The notes beneath the pieces are model-generated. The model did not search any database, was not told the DNA's origin, and saw only the letters and a program-made list of their open reading frames with translations. This document shows positions 26,433-34,776 of a DNA stretch of 64,000 bases, in pieces. The position numbers were made by a program, and so were the translations under genes. Position 1 is the stretch's first letter, and each line of letters opens with the position of its first letter. The stretch comes from Caballeronia arvi (lineage in GTDB: Bacteria > Pseudomonadota > Gammaproteobacteria > Burkholderiales > Burkholderiaceae), in the NCBI RefSeq assembly GCF_001544695.2, contig NZ_FCOM02000003.1:1-64000 (forward strand), in the 5' to 3' direction.

Positions 26433-27230
26433 TCAAGCGCCCTTGCGCACGCTATCCGGCAGATCGCGTCCGTGATATTTCTTGTAGATCGTGTTCAGAT
26501 TGCCGTTCTTCTGGTTCGTGCTGACCCAGTTGTTCACCCATTCCTTCAGGCGCGGCTGATCCTTGTTGAGCGCGATGCCGAGATCGAAGTTCTTTTGCTC
26601 GAACTTCATTTCGATGTTGCGTTGCGGTGCGCGATGCTGCATTTCCTGCAGGTTCGACGGCGTGCTCGAGAAGACATCGATCTGACCCGTGACCATCGAC
26701 GTGATGAGCGTCGCATCGTCCTCATAGCGCTGGATCTGCGCGCCCTTCGCCTGCTGCGTCGTGAGCGTGTCGTTCACGGTTGCGCGTGTGAGGCCGATGG
26801 TCTTGCCATCGAGGTCCGCATAGTCCTTCACCTTGATCGTCTTCACGCCGCCGACGATGATCGTGATGACCGCATACGGCACCGAGAAATCGACTACTTT
26901 CGCGCGCTCGGGCGTGATCGACAGATCGGCGATCACGAGATCCGCGCGCTTGGCCTGCAGCGTCGGAATGCGCGCGGCATTCGTGATCTGCACGAGTTCG
27001 AGCTTCACGCCGAGATCCTTCGCGAGCGCAGCGGCCGTATCGACATCGGAGCCCGCGGGTTTGAGGTTCGCGTCGGCGTAGCTGAAGAGCGGCGTGCCCA
27101 TCGCGATCGCGACGCGCACGACGCCCGCTTTCTTGATGTCGTCGAGTTGATCGGCCATCGCGCTGTGCATTGCGCCTGCCATCATCAACGTTGCGAGTGC
27201 GGCGCGTGCAATGATTGTCTTTGCTTTCAA
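26433..27230 (-). CDS. Family 3 periplasmic solute-binding protein
   Basis: The 265-residue protein has a signal peptide (cleavage near MHSAMADQ) and the family 3 binding-protein fold (GVVRVAIAMGTPLFSY; RADLVIADLSITPERAKVVDFS). This family usually binds polar amino acids. It is the last gene of an operon with two permeases and an ATPase, downstream of a uronate dehydrogenase gene. The ligand could be a sugar acid or amino-sugar acid, but this is inferred only from context. Confidence 0.85.
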   Translation of the reverse strand: MKAKTIIARAALATLMMAGAMHSAMADQLDDIKKAGVVRVAIAMGTPLFSYADANLKPAGSDVDTAAALAKDLGVKLELVQITNAARIPTLQAKRADLVIADLSITPERAKVVDFSVPYAVITIIVGGVKTIKVKDYADLDGKTIGLTRATVNDTLTTQQAKGAQIQRYEDDATLITSMVTGQIDVFSSTPSNLQEMQHRAPQRNIEMKFEQKNFDLGIALNKDQPRLKEWVNNWVSTNQKNGNLNTIYKKYHGRDLPDSVRKGA

Positions 27231-27268
27231 GTCAAGTCTCCGTTGTTATCGATGTTGCGTTAGTCAAA

Positions 27269-27997
27269 TCAAAGTCCGTTATCCAAGAATGCACGTAACT
27301 CAGGCGTGCGCGGCGCATCGAGCATGCTGCCGTCACCCACCTCCCATACCTTGCCGTGATGCATGTAGATGATGCGATCCGCAACGCGCTTCGCGAAGGC
27401 CATCTCGTGCGTGACGAGCAGCATCGTCATGCCGTCCGCCGCGAGGTCTTCCATCACACGCAGCACTTCACCCGTGAGTTGCGGATCGAGCGCGGATGTC
27501 ACTTCGTCGAACAGCATCACTTTCGGCGACATCGCGAGCGAGCGCGCAATCGCCACGCGCTGTTGCTGTCCGCCCGACAATTGTTCGGGATAGGCATCGG
27601 CTTTCTGGCCAAGACCGACCTGCTCCAGCACGTTCATTGCGATGCGTTTCGCTTCATCGCGCGACATCTTTTTCACGTGACGCAGCGCGAGCATGATGTT
27701 CTCTTCCACCGTCAGATGCGGAAAGAGGTTATAGCTCTGAAACACGATGCCCACTTCGCGGCGCAACAGATGCAGATCGACCTTGGGATCGTCGACGCGA
27801 ATGCCGCACACTTCGATCTGGCCTTCGTCGATGGTTTCGAGCCGATCGATGCAGCGCAACGCCGTGCTCTTGCCCGAGCCGCTAGCGCCGATCACGGCGA
27901 TCATCTCGCCCTTGTTGACTTCGAAGGACACGCCTTTGAGAACATGATTGGAGCCGAAGCTCTTGTGAATCTCGCCGACCTTAACGATTGCTGACAT
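27269..27997 (-). CDS. ABC transporter ATPase, polar amino acid type (GlnQ/HisP-like)
   Basis: The 242-residue ATPase has Walker A GASGSGKST, Q-loop FQSYNLFPHLT, signature LSGGQQQRVAIARSLA and Walker B VMLFDEVTSALDP. It drives the importer formed with the two adjacent permeases. The start at 27997 overlaps the end of the preceding permease gene by 17 bp, implying coupling; the longer frame upstream reads through the permease gene and is not used. Confidence 0.9.
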   Translation of the reverse strand: MSAIVKVGEIHKSFGSNHVLKGVSFEVNKGEMIAVIGASGSGKSTALRCIDRLETIDEGQIEVCGIRVDDPKVDLHLLRREVGIVFQSYNLFPHLTVEENIMLALRHVKKMSRDEAKRIAMNVLEQVGLGQKADAYPEQLSGGQQQRVAIARSLAMSPKVMLFDEVTSALDPQLTGEVLRVMEDLAADGMTMLLVTHEMAFAKRVADRIIYMHHGKVWEVGDGSMLDAPRTPELRAFLDNGL

Positions 27998-28634
27998 TGA
28001 GCTTGTTCTCCATCGATTGGCTCCAGCGCGAAAGCGGATAGCACAGGACGAAATAGAAAGCGCCGACCAGTCCGAAGATGAGGAACGGCTGGAAGATCGA
28101 GTTGTTGATGATCTGGCCCGCACGCGTCAGTTCGATGAAACCGATCACCGAAGCGAGCGACGTCATCTTGATGAGTTGCACGAGAAAACCGACCGTCGGC
28201 GGCAACGCGAGCCGCATTGCCTGCGGGATGATTACGAGACGCAGCGTCTGCCAGCGCGTGAGCGACAGGCACTCCGACGCTTCCCACTGCGGCTTGGGCA
28301 TCGCTTCGATGCAGCCGCGCCAGATATCGCCGAGATACGCGCTCGAATAGACCATCAGCGCGAGGCCGGCCGCGACGAGCGCCGGCACCTGATAGCCATA
28401 GACCGACAAGCCGAAGTACACGATGAAGAGCAGGATCAGCAGCGGAATGCCCTGAATCGCTTCGATGTACACGAGCGCCGTGCGTGCAAGCCAGGCGCGC
28501 GGCGAGATGCGCGCGAGCATCACGACGAAGCCGCCGATGCCGCCGAGCACGAAAGCGAGCGCGGACAGCGCCAGCGTCCAGCCGATCGATTGCACCAGAT
28601 AGACGAGGTGCGATGCCGTGAATCCGCCGCTCAT
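27981..28634 (-). CDS. ABC transporter permease, HisM/GlnP type
   Basis: The 217-residue membrane protein has about five helices and the inner-membrane signature EASECLSLTRWQTLRLVIIPQAMR. It is the second permease of the heterodimeric importer. GGAGGTG precedes the ATG at 28634, which overlaps the upstream permease stop by 4 bp. Confidence 0.88.
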   Translation of the reverse strand: MSGGFTASHLVYLVQSIGWTLALSALAFVLGGIGGFVVMLARISPRAWLARTALVYIEAIQGIPLLILLFIVYFGLSVYGYQVPALVAAGLALMVYSSAYLGDIWRGCIEAMPKPQWEASECLSLTRWQTLRLVIIPQAMRLALPPTVGFLVQLIKMTSLASVIGFIELTRAGQIINNSIFQPFLIFGLVGAFYFVLCYPLSRWSQSMENKLNVSNR

Positions 28635-29377
28635 GCCGCACCTCCGGGAATGACCGTATCGATGCGCTGCGAGTCGGGCGACGCCTTGCCTGCGCGCTTC
28701 GCGGCCAGACGGATCGCGCGGCGCCGCTTGAAGAGATGCTCGCCGACCTGCCACGCAACGAGCTTGATGATCAGCGACAACACGAGATACAGCGCTGCGA
28801 CCACGATGTACGTTTCGAGCGAGCGGAACGTATCGGATTGCACGGTGTTGGCGACCGCCGTGAGTTCTTCCGCGGAGATCTGCGAGGCGATGGCCGAGGC
28901 CTGCATCATCAGCAGGAACTGGCTCGTCAGCGCGGGATACACCTTTTCGATCGACGGCTGGAGCATGACGTGCCAGCCGATGCGCCACTTCGGAAGCCCC
29001 AGGCACTCGGCCGCTTCGATCTGGCCGCGTGGCACCGATTCCAGACCGGCGCGAATGATCTCGGCCGCATAAGCGCCGATATTGATCGTCATCGCGAGCG
29101 CGGCGGCCGCGAAGGTCGGCATACGCAAGCCGATGCTTGCAAGACCGAAGTACAGCAGAAAGATCTGCACGAGGAACGGCGTGTTGCGCACCGCCTCGAT
29201 ATAGATGATGCAAAGACGCGTGAGGACCGGCACCTTCGCGCGCTTGGCGAACGCGACCAGCATGCCGAGGATCAGACCGAAGAACACGGCGACGCACGTC
29301 ATCTTGAGCGTGAGCCACGCGCCCAGCACGAACGTCGGCCAGTACGGCAACAGCGGTGAAAAATCGAGAGAAAACAT
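28631..29377 (-). CDS. ABC transporter permease, HisQ/GlnP type
   Basis: The 248-residue membrane protein is the first gene of the ABC operon. It carries the EAAECLGLPKWRIGWHVMLQPS signature, and the IYIEAVRNTPFLVQIFLLYFG segment typical of polar-amino-acid permeases. The 103-bp gap upstream, which contains GTATG-type and GCATGC palindromes, suggests the operon has its own promoter after the uronate dehydrogenase gene. Confidence 0.88.
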   Translation of the reverse strand: MFSLDFSPLLPYWPTFVLGAWLTLKMTCVAVFFGLILGMLVAFAKRAKVPVLTRLCIIYIEAVRNTPFLVQIFLLYFGLASIGLRMPTFAAAALAMTINIGAYAAEIIRAGLESVPRGQIEAAECLGLPKWRIGWHVMLQPSIEKVYPALTSQFLLMMQASAIASQISAEELTAVANTVQSDTFRSLETYIVVAALYLVLSLIIKLVAWQVGEHLFKRRRAIRLAAKRAGKASPDSQRIDTVIPGGAA

Positions 29378-29434
29378 GGCGGCAAAAGTCCCTGTGATGT
29401 TGGGGCGCTCTATTCAATGCGGCCGGCGCGGGAT

Positions 29435-29480
29435 GTATGACGACATACTACAAATGCCGTGATATTGCATGTTGCATGCA
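29435..29480. promoter_or_regulatory. Palindromes upstream of the ABC operon
   Basis: GTATGACGACATAC (29435-29448) has 5-bp arms. TTGCATG (29465-29471) is followed directly by TTGCATGCA (29472-29480). They lie between the uronate dehydrogenase stop and the first permease gene. The GCATGC boxes recur upstream of other sugar-acid genes in the window. Confidence 0.4.
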
Positions 29481-30326
29481 TTAAACCGGGTCGAACGGAC
29501 CAGTCGTCGTGAACGTGCCGCCTTGCAGCACGGCCACCGGATCGGTGGGCGCGGGCGGCGGCGTTCCTTCCACCTTGTCGCGGAATGGCTCGGACGAGTC
29601 GCGCGGAACGAAACCCAGATGCGCCGCGCAGCGGTTGTCCCACCAGGTGTGCGCGTTCGCGGACATGCCGAAGACGATCGTGTGCCCGACGTCCGGCGTG
29701 AAGAGGCTGCGGCGCAATAGCTCGTGAAAATCGTCGTAGCTCATCCAGCTCGCCATCATGCGGCGGTCTTTCGGCTCCGGGAACACCGAGCCGATGCGGA
29801 TGCTCACGGTCTCGATGCCATAGCGGTCGAAATAGAGCTGCGCGGTGTCTTCACCGAACGACTTCGACAAGCCGTAGTAGCCATCGGGACGTTTGCGCGC
29901 GGTGGCGTCGATTCGTTCGTCCTGCCGATAGAAACCCGTTACGTGGTTCGAGCTCGCGAACACGATGCGCTTCACGCCCTGACGACGCGCCGCTTCATAG
30001 AGGTTGAACACGCCCTTGATGTTGGCTTCGAGAATCTCCTCGAACGGGCGCTCCACCGATACGCCGCCGAGATGAACGATCGCATCGCAATCCTTGGCGA
30101 GCGCATCGACGGCCTGTCGGTCGGCCAGATCGCACGGAATGATTTCTTCGTGAGGCGCCGCATCGCTCGCAAGGACGCCGGGCAGATCGGAGATGCGCAC
30201 ATGCCGCGCGAATTCCGCGACGCGATGCCGGATCGCCTGCCCGATTCCACCCGCGGCGCCCGTCAGCAGCAAGCGATCGAATTGCGCGGTGTCATCGGCA
30301 GACGATGCGCTTTGTTGTTGTTCCAT
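29481..30326 (-). CDS. udh: Uronate dehydrogenase-like SDR (first copy)
   Basis: The 281-residue protein is an extended SDR with the NAD motif GAAGGIG (residues 23-29), the SSNHVTGF strand and the catalytic Tyr151-x3-Lys155. The sequence pattern is that of bacterial uronate dehydrogenases, which oxidise galacturonate or glucuronate at C1 to the aldarolactone with NAD+. It is divergent from an FCD GntR regulator gene and upstream of a polar-amino-acid-type ABC operon. A second, diverged copy lies at 33746-34576. Substrate preference may differ between the two. Confidence 0.82.
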   Translation of the reverse strand: MEQQQSASSADDTAQFDRLLLTGAAGGIGQAIRHRVAEFARHVRISDLPGVLASDAAPHEEIIPCDLADRQAVDALAKDCDAIVHLGGVSVERPFEEILEANIKGVFNLYEAARRQGVKRIVFASSNHVTGFYRQDERIDATARKRPDGYYGLSKSFGEDTAQLYFDRYGIETVSIRIGSVFPEPKDRRMMASWMSYDDFHELLRRSLFTPDVGHTIVFGMSANAHTWWDNRCAAHLGFVPRDSSEPFRDKVEGTPPPAPTDPVAVLQGGTFTTTGPFDPV

Positions 30327-30341
30327 CGAATTTTGTCTCCG

Positions 30342-30413
30342 GCATGCAACTTGTCATGGCTAGGGATTAACCCTGCACGCAACTTCTTGTACGTTGTCAT
30401 ATCACTGCATGAC
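30342..30413. promoter_or_regulatory. Divergent udh-gntR control region
   Basis: A GCATGCAA half-site (30342-30349) and an inverted repeat GTCAT (30396-30400)/ATGAC (30409-30413) lie between the udh and GntR genes. One may be the GntR operator; the assignment is inference. Confidence 0.35.
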
Positions 30414-30475
30414 GCATATCATCATTTGCCAACCGATTTGTCAATGTGTGTAAAACCCATTCCAACGAGAACGCC

Positions 30476-31228
30476 GTGACGCTATCGCCCGATCCTTCCA
30501 ACGATGCCGCCATCGCCTCACTTGGCACGCGACGCAGCCTCACTGCGCAACTGGTGGATGCGCTGCGCGCGCAGATCGATTCGAAGGAGATGAAGCCGGG
30601 CAGCCGCCTCGCGACCGAAGCGGAGATGGTGCAGCGTTTCGGCGTGAGCCGTACGGTGGTGCGCGAGGCGCTATCGCGATTGCAAGCCGCCGGGCTCGTG
30701 GAGACGCGGCATGGCATCGGCACGTTCGTCTGCGAAGCGGGCGCGTCGCCGCTCCTGACGCTCGATCCCGCCGATGTGGCGGGCTCCATCGATGCGCTCG
30801 CGATTCTCGAACTACGCATCAGTCTGGAGACCGAATGTGCGGGCCTCGCGGCCACGCGTTGCGATGCCGCGCGGCTCGCGACGATGCGCTCCGCCCTCGC
30901 CGATTTCGCGCAGAGCGTCGGCAAGGCGACCGACACCATCGCGCCGGATCTGCGCTTTCACATGGAGATCGCGCATGCGACGAACAATCGCTATTTCGTC
31001 GAGATCATGGAGCATCTCGGCACGCGCATGATTCCACGCACGCGCATCACCGCGACGCCGATTCCGCGCGATCAATACGCGGAGTATCTGATGCGCGTGA
31101 ATCGCGAGCACGAGCAGATCGCGGATGCCATCGAACGCGGTGATGCCGATTCGGCGCGCACGGCGATGCGCCTGCATCTGATCAACAGCCGGGAGCGGTT
31201 GCGCCGCGCGCAGGCGTCTTCCAACTGA
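30476..31228 (+). CDS. GntR-family (FCD) regulator
   Basis: The protein of about 250 residues has the winged helix (RLATEAEMVQRFGVSRTVVREALSRL, residues about 45-70) and an FCD domain with metal-ligand pattern DLRFHMEIAHATNN and EHEQIADAIERGD. It is divergent from the uronate dehydrogenase gene, the usual layout for a uronate or aldarate-responsive repressor. The start is uncertain: GTG 30476 has an AACGAGAA ribosome-like site, while GTG 30446 has none. A perfect stem-loop terminator follows. Confidence 0.82.
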   Translation: MTLSPDPSNDAAIASLGTRRSLTAQLVDALRAQIDSKEMKPGSRLATEAEMVQRFGVSRTVVREALSRLQAAGLVETRHGIGTFVCEAGASPLLTLDPADVAGSIDALAILELRISLETECAGLAATRCDAARLATMRSALADFAQSVGKATDTIAPDLRFHMEIAHATNNRYFVEIMEHLGTRMIPRTRITATPIPRDQYAEYLMRVNREHEQIADAIERGDADSARTAMRLHLINSRERLRRAQASSN

Positions 31229-31230
31229 AT

Positions 31231-31256
31231 GCGCAAGGACCGCACGGTCCTTGCGC
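31231..31256. terminator. Stem-loop between convergent GntR and MFS genes
   Basis: GCGCAAGGACC (31231-31241) pairs perfectly with GGTCCTTGCGC (31246-31256) around a 4-nt loop, 2 bp past the regulator stop codon. It lies between convergent genes and may serve both. Confidence 0.7.
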
Positions 31257-31267
31257 CGATGCAACGC

Positions 31268-32617
31268 TCAGCGGGCCGCCACTTGCGGCTCGCCATCCTC
31301 CACGTCATCCGGATGCGAAATCGTCTCCAGCGCGGAATCGTGATGCAGCAGCAGCACCGCCGCGACACCGACCATCCCCGCGCCCGCGAGACACAACAGA
31401 CCCGCGCCGAAGCCGCCCGTGCTGTCCTTGATCCAGCCCATCGCATAAGGACCGAAGAAGCCCGCGAGATTGCCGAGCGAATTGATCGCAGCGATGCCGC
31501 CAGCCGCCGCCGCACCCGACAGGAACGATGCCGGCAGCGTCCAGATCACCGGCAGGCAGCCGAAGATGCCGAAGCCCGCGATCGACAGTGCGATCATCTT
31601 CATCACCGGGTTATCGAGCCCCGCCGAAGCGGCGATACCGCCCGCTGCCACCATCAGCGCAATCGCGACGTGCCAGCGACGCTCCATCTTGCGATCCGAA
31701 TGACGTCCCCACAGCACCATGCTGATCACGCCGACCACATACGGCAGCGACGTGACGAAGCCCGTCTGCACATTGGTCAGGCCGAACGCCTTCACGATCT
31801 GCGGCAGGAAGAAGCTCAGGCCATAGTTGGTCGCGTTCGCGCCGAAGTAGATCAACGCGATGGCCAGCACACGCGGATTGAAGATGGCTTCCTTCACGCT
31901 GAACGCATGCACGGCCTCGCGATGCGCCCGCTCATGCGCCTGCCGGTCGACGAGCCAGTCGCGCTCTTCCTTCGCGAGCCAGTGCGCGTCAGCGGGTCTG
32001 TCGGTCAGATAGAAGTACACGACGAACGCAAGCAGCAGCGCGGGAATCGCCTCGATCAGATAGAGCCATTGCCAGCCCTGCATGCCGTTGATGCCGTCCA
32101 TCTGCAGCAGCGCGCCTGAGATGGGGCCGCCGATCACGGTCGACAGCGGAATCGCCGCCATGAAGTACCCGACGACGCGTCCGCGATACTTCGCCGGAAA
32201 CCACAACGTCAGCAAAAAGATGATGCCTGGAAAGAAGCCCGCTTCAGCCACGCCGAGCAGAATGCGCAAGCCGTAGAACACATAGGCATTCGACAGACCC
32301 GTCGCCTGCGCGATGTGCGGAATGTAGGCCATCGCCGCCGCAAGAATGCCCCACGTGAACATGATGCGCGCGATCCAGCGGCGTGCGCCGAATCGTTCGA
32401 GCAGCAAGTTGGACGGCACTTCGAAAAAGAAATAGGCGATGAAGAAAATGCCGGCGCCAAAGCCGAACATGCTCGCGGTGAAGCCGAGCGCCTTGTTCAT
32501 TTGCAACGCCGCAAAGCCGACGTTGACACGGTCCAGATACGCGATGAAGTAACACAAGATCAGGAACGGCACGAGGCGAACCATCACGCGCTTCATGGTG
32601 CGAGCTTCAAGGTCCAT
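31268..32617 (-). CDS. MFS transporter, anion:cation symporter family
   Basis: The 449-residue protein has twelve hydrophobic segments and the family motif AYLDRVNVGFAALQMN after helix one, plus the FGARRWIARIM loop. Members carry organic acids such as tartrate, phthalate or sugar acids. GGAGGAG precedes the start. It lies between the two uronate dehydrogenase loci, so a uronate or aldarate is a likely substrate, but this is contextual. A widely spaced inverted repeat lies upstream (32736-32796). Confidence 0.82.
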   Translation of the reverse strand: MDLEARTMKRVMVRLVPFLILCYFIAYLDRVNVGFAALQMNKALGFTASMFGFGAGIFFIAYFFFEVPSNLLLERFGARRWIARIMFTWGILAAAMAYIPHIAQATGLSNAYVFYGLRILLGVAEAGFFPGIIFLLTLWFPAKYRGRVVGYFMAAIPLSTVIGGPISGALLQMDGINGMQGWQWLYLIEAIPALLLAFVVYFYLTDRPADAHWLAKEERDWLVDRQAHERAHREAVHAFSVKEAIFNPRVLAIALIYFGANATNYGLSFFLPQIVKAFGLTNVQTGFVTSLPYVVGVISMVLWGRHSDRKMERRWHVAIALMVAAGGIAASAGLDNPVMKMIALSIAGFGIFGCLPVIWTLPASFLSGAAAAGGIAAINSLGNLAGFFGPYAMGWIKDSTGGFGAGLLCLAGAGMVGVAAVLLLHHDSALETISHPDDVEDGEPQVAAR

Positions 32618-32735
32618 CTATGTCTCCTCCGGATAGAGAATCGGCAGGTTTTTGAGATACCTGCGGAGACTACTCTTTCAGAAGGAACTACAGCATTGGT
32701 GTTTGACCTTGGTATCGGTTCCGGAGCGGGACGTG

Positions 32736-32796
32736 TCGCACATTTCGATGCGCGCCAACGCGGTGCACCAACTGCCTCGCGTCCCAAAATGTGCGA
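32736..32796. promoter_or_regulatory. Widely spaced inverted repeat upstream of MFS gene
   Basis: TCGCACATTT (32736-32745) and AAATGTGCGA (32787-32796) are perfect inverted 10-mers, 41 bp apart. They lie between the lactonase gene stop and the MFS gene start and may be a pair of operator sites for one regulator. Confidence 0.4.
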
Positions 32797-32840
32797 AAAA
32801 ATTGCGCGCGGAGCGAATAATCCGCCCCGCTTCCTGCAAT

Positions 32841-33749
32841 TTATGCGACCGGTAACACTCCGGCGTAATTCGGCTCCGGTAAGCCTTGCACGCCAGGGTT
32901 TAACGCGAACACATAACCATCGTCTTCAGTGGCATTCGTTGCCGGACGAATCGTCGTGACAAACAGCGTTTTCAGGTCGGTGCCGCCGAACGCGCACATC
33001 GACGGCTTGCTCGCCGGTAACGCAATCTCGCGATCGAGCCTGCCTTGCGGCGTGAAGCGCAGCAGCCGGCCCGCATCGTTGGCGCAGGTCCAGTAGCAGC
33101 CGTCCGCATCGACGGCCGCGCCATCCGGGCGACCTGCGTAATCGTGAAGATCGGCGAACACGCGCTGCGCGCCTGGCGTGCCCGTATCGGGATCGAAGTC
33201 GAATGCCCAGACGAGACGGCGTTGCGGGTGCGAGTCGGACAGATACATCGTTCTGCCATCGGGCGACCATGCGAGACCGTTTTGCGTGATCAAACCCTCG
33301 ACAACGGGTGCGGACAGCCTGCCCTTCTCATCGAAGCGATACAGCGCGCCCGCGGTGCTCGCGAGCGACATGTCCTGCACCATCGTTCCGGCCCAGAAAC
33401 GCCCTTGCCTGTCGCAACGGCCATCGTTGAAGCGCATGCCGGACGCGGGAAACTCCGGCGCGGCCAGCTTGACTGCACGCGCTTCGTTCGCATCCGAAAG
33501 CGTCACGGCGAAGACGCCGCTCTCCATGCCCGCGACGACACGCCCGGTTGCATCGAACGCGAAACACGCGACCTGTTCGTCGAACGCCCATTCCGTACGG
33601 CGCGCGCTTCCGACGTCGAACCGGACGATGCGCCGCGCCGGAATATCGACCCAGTACAGCGCGTTTTCTTCGCCCCGCCACACCGGACACTCGCCGACCG
33701 TTGCGCGCCCGCCCGCGTCCAGCCGCTCGACGCGCACCGCGGCGCTCAT
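32841..33749 (-). CDS. SMP-30/gluconolactonase-family lactonase
   Basis: The 302-residue protein is a six-bladed propeller of the SMP-30/regucalcin family. The metal ligands are visible in VGECPVW (Glu), FNDGRCDRQGRFW (Asn) and RPDGAAVDADGCYW (Asp). It should hydrolyse the aldarolactone made by uronate dehydrogenase to the open aldarate. Its ATG overlaps the stop of the upstream udh gene by 4 bp, so the two are co-translated. The frame remains open upstream through udh, but that part is not coding in this frame. Confidence 0.87.
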   Translation of the reverse strand: MSAAVRVERLDAGGRATVGECPVWRGEENALYWVDIPARRIVRFDVGSARRTEWAFDEQVACFAFDATGRVVAGMESGVFAVTLSDANEARAVKLAAPEFPASGMRFNDGRCDRQGRFWAGTMVQDMSLASTAGALYRFDEKGRLSAPVVEGLITQNGLAWSPDGRTMYLSDSHPQRRLVWAFDFDPDTGTPGAQRVFADLHDYAGRPDGAAVDADGCYWTCANDAGRLLRFTPQGRLDREIALPASKPSMCAFGGTDLKTLFVTTIRPATNATEDDGYVFALNPGVQGLPEPNYAGVLPVA

Positions 33750-34576
33750 CGTTTGCGCTCCATCGGTTCGCCGAGCACGAACGCGCCGCCCTGGAAGCGC
33801 TGCGCGGGATCGTCGCGCTCGGCGCTCGGCGCGGTGACTGGGAAGAGGCCGTTGAACTGCGTCGAACTGTCTTGCGGATTGAAGCCGATGAAGCCTGCCT
33901 TCGCGTTGTCCCACCACTTCACCGGATTGTCCGACGCGCCATACACGACCGCATGCCCGACGCGATTCGTGAACAGCGAGCAGCGTACGAGTTCGATGAA
34001 ATCGCGGTAGCTCAGATACGTGACGAGCATGCGCGGATTCTTCGGCTCCTCGAACGACGAGCCGATGCGCAGGCACACGGTCTCGATGCCGAAGCGATCG
34101 AAGTAATAACGCGACAGCGACTCGCCGAAGCACTTGGTCACGCCGTAGAGGCTGTCCGGGCGCATCGGCGAATCCGCGTCGAGCACTTCAGTGACGGGAT
34201 GAAAGCCGATTGCATGGTTCGAGCTCGCGAACACGATGCGCTTCACGCCGTAACGGCGCGCCGCTTCGTAGAGGTTGTACGTGCCGCGGATGTTCGCTTC
34301 GATCAGATCGTCGAAGGGTGCGTCGATCGAGATGCCGCCGAGATGCACGATCGCATCGACGCCTTCGACCAGTTGCATCACCTTGTCGCGATCCGCGAGA
34401 TCGACGGCGCTGACTTCTTCGTGACTCGCCGCATCGTCGAGCGGGGCGATGTCGGAGAGCCGCACGACGTCGGCCCATTGCGCGAGCGCGCCGCGCAACT
34501 GGCGGCCGAGATTGCCGGCCGCGCCGGTCAGAAGCAGGCGCTTGAACGGTTTGTCCGCTGCGTTTGGCTGATTCAT
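33746..34576 (-). CDS. udh: Uronate dehydrogenase (second copy)
   Basis: The 276-residue SDR has GAAGNLG (residues 18-24), FASSNHAIGF and Tyr144-x3-Lys148 in the arrangement of known uronate dehydrogenases. It oxidises D-galacturonate or D-glucuronate to the aldarolactone. It is the first gene of an operon with a lactonase gene and is divergent from a LacI regulator. A perfect 12-bp palindrome of the LacI type lies 47 bp upstream. AGGAGT is the ribosome site. It is closer to the canonical enzyme pattern than the copy at 29481. Confidence 0.88.
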   Translation of the reverse strand: MNQPNAADKPFKRLLLTGAAGNLGRQLRGALAQWADVVRLSDIAPLDDAASHEEVSAVDLADRDKVMQLVEGVDAIVHLGGISIDAPFDDLIEANIRGTYNLYEAARRYGVKRIVFASSNHAIGFHPVTEVLDADSPMRPDSLYGVTKCFGESLSRYYFDRFGIETVCLRIGSSFEEPKNPRMLVTYLSYRDFIELVRCSLFTNRVGHAVVYGASDNPVKWWDNAKAGFIGFNPQDSSTQFNGLFPVTAPSAERDDPAQRFQGGAFVLGEPMERKR

Positions 34577-34623
34577 CGAGACTCCTGTCGAATACGTGGT
34601 GATGCGTTGAAAGCAAAAAGGAA

Positions 34624-34635
34624 GAAAACGTTTTC
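34624..34635. promoter_or_regulatory. LacI-type operator upstream of udh
   Basis: GAAAACGTTTTC is a perfect 12-bp palindrome with the central CG typical of LacI-family sites. Close copies occur before the lacI-type gene (34759) and the ExuT-like gene (37247). Confidence 0.7.
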
Positions 34636-34674
34636 GGGACTATAGCGATCGCCTCGAGGAACGGTCAATCGACG

Positions 34675-34703
34675 TTTTGCATGCAAATACGACGCATGCA
34701 AAA
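34675..34703. promoter_or_regulatory. Paired GCATGC inverted repeat
   Basis: TTTTGCATGC (34675-34684) and GCATGCAAAA (34694-34703) are perfect 10-bp inverted arms with a 9-bp spacer. A near copy lies at 37437-37462. The binding protein is unknown. Confidence 0.5.
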
Positions 34704-34758
34704 TGCAAGATGCGATGTCATCGTTTCCCGAATTTCTGCGACAATCCGTTAACACTGC

Positions 34759-34770
34759 GAAAACGTTACC
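34759..34770. promoter_or_regulatory. LacI-type operator close to the regulator start
   Basis: GAAAACGTTACC matches the 34624 palindrome at 10 of 12 positions and ends 6 bp before the LacI gene start, suggesting autorepression. Confidence 0.55.
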
Positions 34771-34776
34771 CTCCGA

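Noticed and set aside
27981..29417. 478-codon minus-strand frame spanning both ABC permeases
   Set aside because: Its first half is out of frame with the first permease. Only the last 217 residues, from ATG 28634 with a strong ribosome site, are a real permease.
32841..34133. 430-codon frame for the lactonase
   Set aside because: The first 128 residues lie over udh in another frame. The real start is ATG 33749, overlapping the udh stop by 4 bp.
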